From Saccharofermentans sp. (GTDB lineage: Bacteria; Bacillota_A; Clostridia; Saccharofermentanales; Saccharofermentanaceae): DNA of 64,000 nt. The translations under genes were made by a program, and so were the position numbers. Below the pieces are notes generated by a model, which saw nothing but the letters and a program-made list of their open reading frames with translations, searched no databases and was not told where the DNA came from. Location: NCBI GenBank assembly GCA_024695565.1, contig JAILHX010000066.1:20361-84360 (forward strand), written 5' to 3'. Positions 26,740 to 35,477 of the stretch are shown here, in pieces (the first letter of the stretch is position 1; each line of letters starts with the position of its first letter).

Positions 26740-27414
26740 TTATTCGGCGATATATTCGCTATATGCTTCCTTGATGATGTCCCAGTCGAGATCGAATCTG
26801 GACATATGCTTCGAGAATGCTGCTTCAGCTGCTTCTTTGTCATGAGCAGCAATGGCATCGGCAATTGCCTTGTGATCTGATACGAGCTTATTATCCTTGA
26901 TCGTCTTGAGTGAGAGGGATCTTACTCTGTCGAAGTGAAGGCTCATAAGGCTGACCATATAGAAGCACTGCATCTTATTGCATGCGACGTAAATGTTCTT
27001 GTGGAATTCATTATCAAGGTCCAAGAACTTCGGAGGGTCGTTCTCAAGATAGAACTGCTGAAGCTTGATGTTGGCGTAGAGTTTCTGAATGTCTTCTTCG
27101 GTTGCGACATCACATGCTTCCTTGATGAGAGCAGTCTCAACTGCGATACGGAGGAATCTTGATTCCTTAATGAGTTCGTAATCGATCAGGGAGACACTGC
27201 AGCCCTTCTGGGGAAGGATGTTGACGATCTTGGACTTCGATAATTCGAGATATGCTTCGTGAACCGGAGTTCTGGAGATACCGAGCTGAGTTGCGATCTC
27301 CTGCTCGCCGATCAGACTTCCTGGCTTGATCTCCATGTTGATTATGTTGTCTTTTACGATACGCAAGGCATACTCGCGGTTAGGTTCAAATGTGTTCTTT
27401 GGAGTGATGATCAT
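26740..27414 (-). CDS. GntR-family (FadR/FCD subfamily) regulator, probable UxuR-type hexuronate repressor
   Basis: The 224-aa protein has an N-terminal winged helix (about 14-75, with SLIGEQEIATQLGISRTPVHEAYLELSK) and an all-helical FCD ligand domain (about 85-220) with the usual Asp/His metal or ligand residues (LDLDNEFHKNIY). It sits directly downstream of uxuB and uxuA on the same strand. FCD regulators of this type commonly bind hexuronate intermediates and repress uxu/uxa genes. The near-palindromes at 30369, 31618 and 33325 resemble the TGGTATACCA-like sites known for UxuR/ExuR and are the likely operators (inference). The open frame begins at the ATG at 27414. Confidence 0.85.
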   Translation of the reverse strand: MIITPKNTFEPNREYALRIVKDNIINMEIKPGSLIGEQEIATQLGISRTPVHEAYLELSKSKIVNILPQKGCSVSLIDYELIKESRFLRIAVETALIKEACDVATEEDIQKLYANIKLQQFYLENDPPKFLDLDNEFHKNIYVACNKMQCFYMVSLMSLHFDRVRSLSLKTIKDNKLVSDHKAIADAIAAHDKEAAEAAFSKHMSRFDLDWDIIKEAYSEYIAE

Positions 27415-27486
27415 TAGTGGAATCCCCTTAAATAAACTCTATAGAAAACCTAACATAAAAAAATATTTATGTCTACCACTTACATA

Positions 27487-29109
27487 CTAATCTGCAACAG
27501 CGGAATGAAGCACTTTCCTTACTGCTCCGGCGCCGCCTAAAAGCTCATCAAGATACTGTTCTATGACAGGAGTAAGTCCCGTCTTGTTTATGTCGACACC
27601 GAAAACAGTCTCATTCGCAAGGATACCATTAAGCTTTCCCTTCACGCTGCCTTCCATTCCATAATAAATGCCCTGTCCGGCAAGTTCGTTCTGGAAAAAT
27701 CCTGCGAGCGGGTCTGAACTGATCTCAAAAATGTTTCCTTCGTCATCGACAGCAAGAAGATATCTGAGCCAGCCTGCGATAACGAGCGGAATGAGTTTTA
27801 ATTCAGGGAGAGATTCCGGTCTCTCATTAAGATAAGAACTGATGGTAATGCCATATCTTATCGGAAGCTTCTGACTGGTATCGGTTGCGATCCTTTGGGG
27901 AGTGTCGGGAAGAAACGGATTAGGGAATCTTTCTTCCAGGACTTCTTTAAGGAACTTCTCTGGATCTAATATTCCCGGGTTGCATACAACAGGGAGGCAC
28001 TCGTTGTAACCGAGCTTAGTTACAAGTGCCTTAAGATCAATGTCGTTCATCTCGTCTGATATCTTCTTAAATCCAAGAAGGCATCCGAAAATCGCAAGCG
28101 CCGTGTGCAGCGGATTAAGGCAGGCTGTTACCTTCATTCTCTCTGCCTTGTCTACGGTATCTCTGTCGGTCAGTATAACACCGCCTTTTGCAAGGTCAGG
28201 TCTGCCGTTAGGGAAGAGATCTTCAACAACAAGATATTCAGGGACTTCCGCATTAACGAAGGGTGCTGCGAATACACCGTTCGATGTCTTGACGCTCTTA
28301 AGATTACTGATGCCGAGTTCCGTTAACTGATTTAAGATCTCATCAGAAGGCCTCGGTGTTATCTTGTCGATCATGGTCCACGGGAAAGCAACAAGTGAAG
28401 GATTGTTTACATAGGCTCTGAAAGCTTCATCTGTGAATCCTCTTTCTGTCCATGCATCGATTATATCCATGACGGATGATTTGAGCTTATCACCGTTGTG
28501 ACTGCAGTTATCCATGCTGACTAATGCTATAGGATACTTGCCGGCCTTGAATCTTTCGTATAAAACAGTGGCAATAAATCCCATGCAGGTGAGGGGGTGT
28601 ACAGGTCCGTTCTTCATGTCTTCTGCGGCCTGCTCGAAAACATTGCCGTCAGCATCTCTTAACGCATAACCCTTTTCCGTTATCGTAAAGGAAATGATCT
28701 GCAGGGAAGGATTGGCAACTATCTGGTTTAATCTTCTGATGCTGTCCTCATCATCGTAATTTGCGGGGATCGCTTCAGTGATGTTGCCTATGATCTCATA
28801 GCCCGTGTTGCCGTCAGCTCTGAGGTCACAGATTATTGTGAGGTTATCGAAGGGCTTATATATCTTCTCAAAATTCTCATAGTCCATCGTTCCGCAGACT
28901 ACGATGCCTGTATCAGTCAGCCCCTGATTTAAGAGGCGCTGGTTTACTCTCGCAATGAAGGCTCTGAAGATATTTCCTCCGCCTACATGAAGCCATGCAG
29001 GATGAGCTGCCGTGTTGGCGATGACTGAGTCTATATCGTATTGGGGCAGCGTGACATTTATGCTGTCCCAAAAACCGGAATTATTAAGGTTAGCTTTTGA
29101 CAGATCCAT
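27487..29109 (-). CDS. uxuB: fructuronate reductase (mannitol dehydrogenase family)
   Basis: The 540-aa NAD-dependent oxidoreductase converts D-fructuronate to D-mannonate. The N-terminal Rossmann region starts around HVGGGNIFRAFIARV (about 40-55). The central VSMDNCSHNGDKL and FPWTMIDKITPRPSD stretches are characteristic of polyol/fructuronate dehydrogenases. The start at 29109 has GGAAGG upstream; the frame extends further but without support. It is part of uxuA-uxuB-gntR on the minus strand. Altronate (tagaturonate) reductases are close relatives, but neighbouring uxuA and uxaC favour fructuronate. Confidence 0.9.
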   Translation of the reverse strand: MDLSKANLNNSGFWDSINVTLPQYDIDSVIANTAAHPAWLHVGGGNIFRAFIARVNQRLLNQGLTDTGIVVCGTMDYENFEKIYKPFDNLTIICDLRADGNTGYEIIGNITEAIPANYDDEDSIRRLNQIVANPSLQIISFTITEKGYALRDADGNVFEQAAEDMKNGPVHPLTCMGFIATVLYERFKAGKYPIALVSMDNCSHNGDKLKSSVMDIIDAWTERGFTDEAFRAYVNNPSLVAFPWTMIDKITPRPSDEILNQLTELGISNLKSVKTSNGVFAAPFVNAEVPEYLVVEDLFPNGRPDLAKGGVILTDRDTVDKAERMKVTACLNPLHTALAIFGCLLGFKKISDEMNDIDLKALVTKLGYNECLPVVCNPGILDPEKFLKEVLEERFPNPFLPDTPQRIATDTSQKLPIRYGITISSYLNERPESLPELKLIPLVIAGWLRYLLAVDDEGNIFEISSDPLAGFFQNELAGQGIYYGMEGSVKGKLNGILANETVFGVDINKTGLTPVIEQYLDELLGGAGAVRKVLHSAVAD

Positions 29110-29152
29110 ACTGTATACCTTCCTTTGCAGCTTGATGCTAGTTTTCCTGTAC

Positions 29153-29194
29153 AAAACCGATAACCTTATCAGGATTTATAAGGTTATCGGTTTT
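29153..29194. terminator. 17-bp hairpin between uxuA and uxuB
   Basis: AAAACCGATAACCTTAT and its exact complement are separated by 8 nt. On the minus strand the stem ends in TTTTG, a weak T-run. It may reduce uxuB read-through, protect the uxuA mRNA 3' end or mark a processing site. It is perfect over 17 bp, so chance is unlikely. Confidence 0.65.
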
Positions 29195-29228
29195 GCATCA
29201 AGGAGGAATTGCTTTATGAAAACAAATA

Positions 29229-30299
29229 TCAACTCAGTTTAGTAACGGCTTCCCACAGACCGTTAATGTATGTTGCTCCGAGAGCACGGTCGTAAAGACC
29301 GTATCCGGGTCTTCCTACTTCGTCCCATATCATGCGGCCGTGGTCAGGACGGATATAACCGTCAAAACCGTTATCGTAAAGAGCCTTAACGATAGCGAAC
29401 ATATCCAGATCACCACATGAAGATAGATGTGATGATTCATAGAAGTCACTGTCGGAAGTGTGCTTTACGTTTCTTAAGTGAACAAAGTGAACTTTGCCCA
29501 TGGAGGTAAACGTTTGAGCAATGTCTTTTACATCGTTACCGATGCCTGCACCAAGACTTCCGGTACAAAGAGTAAGACCATTTCTTTTAGAAGAATTGAG
29601 TCCAAGATATTTGTTGACGGATTCTTTGCTGTTAACGACCTTAGGGAGATTGAAAAGGGGCATCGGAGGGTCATCAGGATGAACCGCAAAGTTGATGTCC
29701 AGTTCTTCTGCTGCAGGGATAACGGCATCAAGAAAATACTTTATGTTCTCGAAATACTGCTCGGAAGAAACATTCTGGTAAAATTTAATGTCTTCTGCCA
29801 TCTGTCCGAAGCGCTCAGGCTCCCAGCCCGGAAGAGAGAAGTCATTTGAACCTTCGATCATGGAGGAAGTGATCTTCTCCAAAGTAAGCTTCAAAGCTTC
29901 TTCGTGGCTGTAAGCCATTGTTGTGCTTCCGTCAGGCAAAGCCTGTGTAAGATTGCTTCTGTACCAGTCCATTACCGGCATGAAGTTATAGCAAATGCAC
30001 TTAACGCCTGCCTTGGCGAGATTTCTCATTGATACTATGTAGTTATCAATTAACATATCGCGTGAAGGGAGGCCCTTCTTGATATCTTCGTGGATATTAA
30101 GACTCTCGATGACTTCCATCTCAAGTCCGTAGGAATTGATCTCATCTTTGACAAGATTGATCTCATCCATTGTCCATATATCACCTACAGGGATCTTGGT
30201 AAGATGAGTGGCCACACCGCTGACACCCGGTATCTGTTTAATCTGCTTAAGCGTTACGCTGTCGTCGCCGTACGGGAACCACCGCAAAACCAATTTCAT
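29229..30299 (-). CDS. uxuA: mannonate dehydratase
   Basis: The 356-aa enzyme dehydrates D-mannonate to 2-keto-3-deoxygluconate. The family N-terminus MKLVLRWFPYGDDSVTL is present, as are CYNFMPVMDWYRS and NFAVHPDDPP with metal-binding His/Asp residues. The length matches bacterial UxuA. The ATG at 30299 fits the family start; an upstream TTG extension is not needed. The promoter at 30372-30400 carries a perfect palindromic operator on its -10. Confidence 0.95.
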   Translation of the reverse strand: MKLVLRWFPYGDDSVTLKQIKQIPGVSGVATHLTKIPVGDIWTMDEINLVKDEINSYGLEMEVIESLNIHEDIKKGLPSRDMLIDNYIVSMRNLAKAGVKCICYNFMPVMDWYRSNLTQALPDGSTTMAYSHEEALKLTLEKITSSMIEGSNDFSLPGWEPERFGQMAEDIKFYQNVSSEQYFENIKYFLDAVIPAAEELDINFAVHPDDPPMPLFNLPKVVNSKESVNKYLGLNSSKRNGLTLCTGSLGAGIGNDVKDIAQTFTSMGKVHFVHLRNVKHTSDSDFYESSHLSSCGDLDMFAIVKALYDNGFDGYIRPDHGRMIWDEVGRPGYGLYDRALGATYINGLWEAVTKLS

Positions 30300-30368
30300 A
30301 AGTGTAAAAATCCTCAATTAATATTCCGTCATAATGAGATAAGACAACATATCAGCCTCACTATGTTC

Positions 30369-30382
30369 ACTAGTATACTAGT
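30369..30382. promoter_or_regulatory. operator 1 (ACTAGTATACTAGT)
   Basis: A perfect 14-bp palindrome that contains the uxuA -10 box. It is related to the sites at 33325-33338 and 31618-31631. It is the best candidate for the UxuR-type repressor site. Confidence 0.65.
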
Positions 30383-30400
30383 AGGCTTTGCGCGTGTCAA
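30372..30400 (-). promoter_or_regulatory. uxuA promoter
   Basis: On the minus strand TTGACA (30395-30400), a 17-bp spacer and TATACT (30372-30377). The -10 lies inside operator 1, so repressor binding would block RNA polymerase. Confidence 0.82.
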
Positions 30401-30550
30401 TAGATTATGACATATTGAAATGTTAACTCTACTTAACTTTCAGGAATACCCTGCAAAATACAGTAAAACGGGGGATAAGTTATTGTAATTTATTAAGTTT
30501 TCAATGACTTTTTAAGCACAATCCCGCAGCAGTGTAAAAAAGAAGATATC

Positions 30551-30928
30551 TTAAGCTTCTTCGGCTGACTCGGTTATCTCTTCTTCAGGTGTCTCTCTAT
30601 GTTGCTTTGGCTTAAATAATCTGAAGACTAACGGAATAAACACTATAAAGCCGAATTTCTTGACCACTTCTCCCAACGAAGCAAGATAGATAGTCCAGAG
30701 CTCATAATGTTCTTCGGTAACGACAGTAAGATTGGTGCATGCCACTATAACCGCATAGCACAGAAGACCGGCGGCTATAAGCACGGTTGAGATCACAGTC
30801 GTCTTAACGGGAATCGTCTCATGCTTTTCAGGATTAAGCTTCTTTACGCATAAAACGATACCGGTAAATATCAGACCGGCTGCAAGAACACCTGAAATAA
30901 CCTGGATAAGATTCAAATAATCAGACAT
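30551..30928 (-). CDS. small membrane protein of unknown function
   Basis: The 125-aa protein has three predicted helices (about 6-28, 45-65 and 88-105) and a Glu-rich C-terminus. Its start overlaps the end of the DUF624 gene by 8 bp, so the two are translationally coupled. I do not recognise the family. In context it may be an accessory membrane component of the sugar importer. Confidence 0.65.
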   Translation of the reverse strand: MSDYLNLIQVISGVLAAGLIFTGIVLCVKKLNPEKHETIPVKTTVISTVLIAAGLLCYAVIVACTNLTVVTEEHYELWTIYLASLGEVVKKFGFIVFIPLVFRLFKPKQHRETPEEEITESAEEA

Positions 30929-31568
30929 TTACTTCAGCCTCTTCACGCGCCTTTTCGACTTCAGCAGCTCTTGCAAAAGCTTTCTCGGTGATCATCTGGA
31001 TAAGGTATGTTGCGGCAACGGGAGTAACCAGTGCTGCAGGAGGGAAGCATAAGGTAACAACAAGAGCAACTGCAATGATCAGCCATATGAGAATGAACTT
31101 CGGGAAGTTGATCATGCAGAGTGTAAAACTGTTCATTATGGTTCCCTTAATGCCATTTTTGAATCTGGCCATAAGAGGATATACGAAAGGCATCGTAAAG
31201 ATAACCGGGAGAAGAGGCAGGAATGAAACTATCACATACCAGTCCGGCAGCCTCGTCCCGTTTATTCCGAAGAAGGCAAAATAAATATTGAAGCCTGCAA
31301 TGGCAGTGAAGACCGTATAGGCGAGGTGAATTATTATTCCGTTCTTCAGGTTGTCCTTCAGCGAGTGCATAAACTCCTGAGTGATGTTGTCAGTCCCTTT
31401 GCGGTACTTATGATATACGGTGTAATAAAGTGCCGTGGCCGAAGCGCCGATCGTAACGACAGGCAGACAGAAGAGCAGGAAAAGAGCGGAAATGATAACT
31501 ACATTTCCTATGGCGGATCCGATCTTATAAAGCCTGCTGTTTGTGATGTGCTCGAAAGACTGTTTCAT
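30921..31568 (-). CDS. DUF624 (YesL-like) membrane protein
   Basis: The 215-aa protein has five to six helices and the typical DUF624 opening (SRLYKIGSAIGNVVIISALFLLFCLPVVTIGASATALYYTVYHKYRKG). YesL-type proteins are usually encoded with LplB/YtcP-type oligosaccharide importers; their function is not established. The start at 31568 has GAGAGGTG 5 nt upstream. Its promoter overlaps operator 2, placing it in the hexuronate regulon. Confidence 0.85.
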   Translation of the reverse strand: MKQSFEHITNSRLYKIGSAIGNVVIISALFLLFCLPVVTIGASATALYYTVYHKYRKGTDNITQEFMHSLKDNLKNGIIIHLAYTVFTAIAGFNIYFAFFGINGTRLPDWYVIVSFLPLLPVIFTMPFVYPLMARFKNGIKGTIMNSFTLCMINFPKFILIWLIIAVALVVTLCFPPAALVTPVAATYLIQMITEKAFARAAEVEKAREEAEVNV

Positions 31569-31589
31569 CTGACACCTCTCTTTTGAGTC

Positions 31590-31618
31590 AGTATAATGCA
31601 AAACGAGCCACTTGCCAA
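31590..31618 (-). promoter_or_regulatory. promoter of the DUF624 pair
   Basis: On the minus strand TTGGCA (31613-31618), a 17-bp spacer and TATACT (31590-31595). Operator 2 directly abuts and overlaps the -35. Confidence 0.72.
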
Positions 31619-31631
31619 CTAGCATGGTAGA
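31618..31631. promoter_or_regulatory. operator 2 (ACTAGCATGGTAGA)
   Basis: An imperfect copy of the palindrome at 30369 overlapping the -35 of the DUF624 promoter. The right half is GGTAGA instead of ACTAGT. It shares TGGTAGACA with a segment (27470-27478, opposite strand) upstream of the GntR gene. Confidence 0.45.
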
Positions 31632-31672
31632 CAAAAATGAGCTCAATAGTTACAATGTTGCGTAATAATGCG

Positions 31673-31694
31673 TTTGATATAAACTAATATCAAA
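31673..31694. promoter_or_regulatory. inverted repeat upstream of the acetylesterase gene
   Basis: TTTGATAT and ATATCAAA form a perfect 8-bp dyad around a 6-nt centre, 36 bp before the start codon. It could be an operator or a small mRNA hairpin. It is unlike the CTAG-type sites. Confidence 0.4.
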
Positions 31695-31729
31695 ATTGCA
31701 GGCTTCTGACTGGAAGGAAGGTAATACTA

Positions 31730-33250
31730 ATGACTGCAACAAAATTACCCGGCATTTTTACGAGCGGAATGGTTTTCCAGAGAAATAGGGAATTCATAAT
31801 AGAAGGCGAAGAATCATCATTATCCGAAGTAACTGTTACTTTCGCAGGTATCAAGAAAAAGGCTCAGGTTACAGACGGAAAGTTCAGAACAGTATTCCCG
31901 CCCATGGAAGCAGCAGTTAATGAGCAGCTTAAAGTTGTTGGCTCAGATACTATCGTACTTGAAGATGTCTGTGTGGGCGACGTCTATATGCTTGCAGGCC
32001 AGTCTAATATGGAACTCCCGGTCAGCAGGACCGTTGATCTCAATAAGGAAGAAATAGAAGCAAAAGATTATCCTGAGATAAGACAGTTCCAGCTTATACC
32101 TGATTATGAGCTCCCGGTAAAAGGAGAAAAATCGATCTGCGGATTTCCTGGCGGCCGTTGGATAAAGGCAGCAGGAGATGACAAGTATGCAATGAGTGCC
32201 ATTGGTTTTTATTCTGCAAAGCGTATCTTTGATAAGACGAATGTCCCGATCGGTCTTATCCTGAACGCTCAGGGCGGAGCGACCATCGAAGCCTATATGA
32301 GCGAAGAAGATTATGAAAAAGCCGGTTGCAGTGAAGATGACGTAGCTCCGTTCAGAGGAAAGAACGTCATCAAGGATTATGTTGCCAGAGCTGAACAGAA
32401 TTGCATCGTATGGCGCAACAGTTCCATAGATAAAGATTTTTCTTTGGAAAAGGCCTTGGCCGGTGCCATAAATGTTGAGCTTCCCGGAATAGTGATCGAT
32501 CAGTTCTCCGGCAGTGTCTGGTTTTATAAAGAATTCGATCTTGAGGGGCCCGTTGAAGGCAAGTGCCTATTGAAGCTAGGCGATCTTATTGATGCGGATG
32601 TTACTTATGTGAATGGTGTAGAAGTGGGCCGTACCGAATATCAGTATCCGCCACGCAAATACTATTTTGACGGTTCGATATTAAAAGCCGGGAAGAACAC
32701 CATAGCAACCAGACTTATCGTTGAACTCGGTAAGGGCGGTTTTGTTCCGGGTCATCCTTACTATATTGATACCGGCTCTGAGAAGATCGATCTTAAAGGC
32801 GAGTGGAAGATGATGTACGAGAAGAAACTTCCTGACTACGATCCGCCGAAGCTTCCGCAGATGATACCGTTAACGATCTACTACGCTTGTCTTGTTCCAT
32901 TGAAGGATTTTGCGATATCGCAGATATGGTGGTGCCAGGGCGAATCCAATTCAGGCGAACCTGAAGGTTACGATAAGAAGATGGTACTTGTATTTAACCG
33001 GATGAGAGAGCTGTATGGTCAGGTCCCGGTGATCCTCATCAGGATTGCAAATTACATCAACCCGTTAACTCATGAGACCGAGATCCCTGAAGGATGGAAG
33101 ACAGTTCAGAGATTCCAGGATGAAGCTCCTCAACATATCAGTAACCTGAAGGTAGTATCAAGTCCTGATCCGGATCCGATCCATGAACTTCATCCCCAGA
33201 ACAAGAGCATTATCGGAGAAGGCGTTGCAAAGGCATCAATGGAATTCTGA
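31730..33250 (+). CDS. sialate O-acetylesterase-family carbohydrate esterase
   Basis: The 506-aa SGNH-type esterase has the nucleophile block MLAGQSNMELPVSRT (Ser about 91) and WWCQGESNS downstream, as in sialate/xylan acetylesterases of the DUF303 type. There is no signal peptide, so it acts in the cytoplasm. AAGGAAGG precedes the ATG. In this locus it most likely removes acetyl groups from imported xylo-oligosaccharides (inference). The C-terminus after the GESNS block is somewhat short, and the expected late Asp-His pair may be in SPDPDPIHELHP. Confidence 0.85.
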   Translation: MTATKLPGIFTSGMVFQRNREFIIEGEESSLSEVTVTFAGIKKKAQVTDGKFRTVFPPMEAAVNEQLKVVGSDTIVLEDVCVGDVYMLAGQSNMELPVSRTVDLNKEEIEAKDYPEIRQFQLIPDYELPVKGEKSICGFPGGRWIKAAGDDKYAMSAIGFYSAKRIFDKTNVPIGLILNAQGGATIEAYMSEEDYEKAGCSEDDVAPFRGKNVIKDYVARAEQNCIVWRNSSIDKDFSLEKALAGAINVELPGIVIDQFSGSVWFYKEFDLEGPVEGKCLLKLGDLIDADVTYVNGVEVGRTEYQYPPRKYYFDGSILKAGKNTIATRLIVELGKGGFVPGHPYYIDTGSEKIDLKGEWKMMYEKKLPDYDPPKLPQMIPLTIYYACLVPLKDFAISQIWWCQGESNSGEPEGYDKKMVLVFNRMRELYGQVPVILIRIANYINPLTHETEIPEGWKTVQRFQDEAPQHISNLKVVSSPDPDPIHELHPQNKSIIGEGVAKASMEF

Positions 33251-33275
33251 TAATTAATTATTCAAAAGAAACAAG

Positions 33276-33306
33276 AAACAGGTGTATCTGACTGCACCTG
33301 TTTTTT
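33276..33306 (+). terminator. intrinsic terminator
   Basis: AAACAGGTG and CACCTGTTT pair over 9 bp around a 10-nt loop, followed by six T. It ends the acetylesterase unit. Confidence 0.82.
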
Positions 33307-33324
33307 ATTCGAATTGTACAAAAC

Positions 33325-33338
33325 TCTAGCATACTAGA
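33325..33338. promoter_or_regulatory. operator 3 (TCTAGCATACTAGA)
   Basis: A 14-bp palindrome with one mismatched pair, 11 bp upstream of the importer -35. It matches operator 1 at 11 of 14 positions. Confidence 0.55.
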
Positions 33339-33349
33339 TGAATATTGTC

Positions 33350-33378
33350 TTGACATATTGTCTGCCTGGTGTTAATCT
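33350..33378 (+). promoter_or_regulatory. promoter of the importer operon
   Basis: TTGACA (33350-33355), a 17-bp spacer and a weak -10 TAATCT (33373-33378). Operator 3 lies just upstream. Confidence 0.6.
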
Positions 33379-33407
33379 CATACCAAGTCAACTAACATAC
33401 AAGCATG

Positions 33408-33445
33408 CAAGAACGCTGTAAGGCAATTCTGCCTGACCGTTCTTG
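33408..33445 (+). other. 5'-UTR hairpin abutting the ribosome site
   Basis: CAAGAACG and CGTTCTTG form an outer 8-bp stem, and AGGCA/TGCCT an inner 5-bp stem with a 4-nt loop. The structure ends exactly where the GGAGGGG ribosome site begins. It could stabilise the mRNA or tune initiation. Confidence 0.55.
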
Positions 33446-33462
33446 GAGGGGATTAACCGATT

Positions 33463-34437
33463 ATGAGTGAAAATGAATTGGACCAGCAGCAGACTACGGT
33501 TGAGTGGGAACCAAAAACCAGGACGTTAGGACAAAGACTGGGCAAAGATGTTAGGGTCAATGGCCAGCTTTATCTCATGTTTTTGCTTCCTGTAATTTAT
33601 TATGTAATCTTCAGATACATTCCGATGTTCGGTAATATCCTGGCTATCCGTAAGTATTCTGCAGGCGGCAGCATTTTTGGTGAAGGTCCCTTAACACTCA
33701 GGTATTTCGGTCAGTTCATTACCGCAAAACCTTTTTGGCAGGCGTTTTTCAATACATTGATCCTTAACGGTCTCTATCTCATTTTCAGATTCCCGTTAAC
33801 ACTCATTTTCGCATTGCTTTTAAACGAGATCAGAAATCTCCATTGGAAGAAATTCGTTCAGACTGTTTCTTATCTTCCGCACTTTATCTCAATGGTTATC
33901 GTCTGCGGCATGATCAAGGAACTCCTCTCAACTCACGGTCCTGTCAATGATCTCATCTTCAAACTTGGCGGTGACAAGATCAGCTTCATCTCAATGGCTG
34001 AATGGTTCAGGACTATCTTCGTTGTTTCAGGTCTCTGGCAGAGCTTAGGCTGGGGCACGATACTCTATCTTGCAGCGATGTCCGGAATCAATCCTTCTCT
34101 TTATGAGGCTGCTACTGTTGACGGAGCTAATCATTTCCAGAAGGTCATTCATGTAACCATACCCTGCATCCTTCCTACGATCGCAACTCTTCTCATCCTT
34201 GATATCGGCGGACTTGTCGGTTCAGGCGGAGCTTTTGAGAAGGTATATCTCTTATACAGCCCTATGACATATGAGACATCAGATATCGTGTCTACTTACG
34301 TATTCAGAATGGGTGTTGAATCAGGCAGTATCAACTTCGCAACGGCGGTTGGTCTTTTCGAAGGATTGATAAATCTCGTATTGCTTACAGCCGCGAACTT
34401 TGTATCGCGCAAAGTAGCAAAGACAAGTCTTTGGTAA
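33463..34437 (+). CDS. ABC sugar importer permease (LplB/YtcP type)
   Basis: The 324-aa protein has about six helices and the cytoplasmic EAA loop YEAATVDGANHFQKVIHVTIP, which docks the ATPase. It pairs with the permease 13 bp downstream and the solute-binding lipoprotein after it. Relatives import oligosaccharides such as aldouronate or xylo-oligosaccharides. No ATPase gene is present, which is normal for this family because a shared MsmK-like ATPase serves several importers. Confidence 0.92.
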   Translation: MSENELDQQQTTVEWEPKTRTLGQRLGKDVRVNGQLYLMFLLPVIYYVIFRYIPMFGNILAIRKYSAGGSIFGEGPLTLRYFGQFITAKPFWQAFFNTLILNGLYLIFRFPLTLIFALLLNEIRNLHWKKFVQTVSYLPHFISMVIVCGMIKELLSTHGPVNDLIFKLGGDKISFISMAEWFRTIFVVSGLWQSLGWGTILYLAAMSGINPSLYEAATVDGANHFQKVIHVTIPCILPTIATLLILDIGGLVGSGGAFEKVYLLYSPMTYETSDIVSTYVFRMGVESGSINFATAVGLFEGLINLVLLTAANFVSRKVAKTSLW

Positions 34438-34450
34438 GGAGGAGAACAGT

Positions 34451-35413
34451 ATGTCTGCTAATGAAAAAGCTGCTCCTGAGCTCAAAGAGATCCATATTCA
34501 TAATCCTAAGAACAGGATTAAGGATTCTGCAGGTTATAAGACCTTTACAGTTTTCAATACGATAATAATGTTATTGATCTCGGTAATAACTCTTTACCCG
34601 TTTATATACCTTGTCTCCCAGTCTTTCACATCTGAGCAGGCTATAATCGCAGGTCACACGGGTCTTATTCCGGAAGGGTTCAATATTGATACTTATATCT
34701 ATGTAATGACCCGCAATCCGATCAAGATCATGCCTAATATATTCCCTGATCTGAAGGTGCCTGAGTTCATCGTCTACTACATGAACACGATCTTCTATAC
34801 GTTTGTCGGAACGGTCCTGTCACTGTTCTTCTCATCGATCCTGGCTTACCCGTTATCGAAAACGAAGCTCAAGGTGAACAAGTTCTTATCACCGTTCATC
34901 ATCTTCACGATGTATTTCGGCGGTGGACTTATCGCTAACTACGTTTTGATCTTAAAGCTCGGTCTTAAGAACTCCATGTGGGGATTCATTCTTCCGATGC
35001 TGATCAGCACATATTACGTAATCCTCATGAGATCTTTCTTTATGAGCATACCTAAGGATCTTGAGGATGCAGGCGAGATCGACGGACTCGATAAGTTCGG
35101 TGTTTTCTGGCACATAGCGCGTCCTCTGTCCACGCCCATCATGGCAACAATGACTCTCTTTTATGCGGTCATGTATTGGAACAACTGGTTCAACGCAAAG
35201 CTCTATCTGCAGGATAAGAACAAGTGGCCTGTTGCATATTTCCTCCAGACGATCATCAGAGGCGGAGGCGCATCTGATCCTGATGCGACCCAGATGTCGG
35301 CGAACATCAAATCGTGTGCAATGGTACTTACGGTTCTTCCGATCATATGCGTATATCCCTTCATTCAGAAGTATTACGTTCAGGGCATGATGCTCGGCGG
35401 AGTGAAGGAATAA
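34451..35413 (+). CDS. ABC sugar importer permease (second subunit)
   Basis: The 320-aa protein has a cytoplasmic N-terminus, about six helices and the EAA-type loop LEDAGEIDGLDKFGVFWHIARPL. An AAGGAGGAG site lies between it and the first permease. It forms a heterodimeric channel with that protein. Confidence 0.92.
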   Translation: MSANEKAAPELKEIHIHNPKNRIKDSAGYKTFTVFNTIIMLLISVITLYPFIYLVSQSFTSEQAIIAGHTGLIPEGFNIDTYIYVMTRNPIKIMPNIFPDLKVPEFIVYYMNTIFYTFVGTVLSLFFSSILAYPLSKTKLKVNKFLSPFIIFTMYFGGGLIANYVLILKLGLKNSMWGFILPMLISTYYVILMRSFFMSIPKDLEDAGEIDGLDKFGVFWHIARPLSTPIMATMTLFYAVMYWNNWFNAKLYLQDKNKWPVAYFLQTIIRGGGASDPDATQMSANIKSCAMVLTVLPIICVYPFIQKYYVQGMMLGGVKE

Positions 35414-35477
35414 CAGTTTTGTGCTAAAGGGGATAACCCGTGGCAATAGAAAAAAATACAGAAGAAAGGAAACAGTT

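Noticed and set aside
29216..29242. Eight-codon plus-strand ORF behind AAGGAGG at the uxuA 3' end
   Set aside because: The ribosome site looks strong, but the frame is tiny, lies on the other strand of uxuA and has no promoter. Probably chance.
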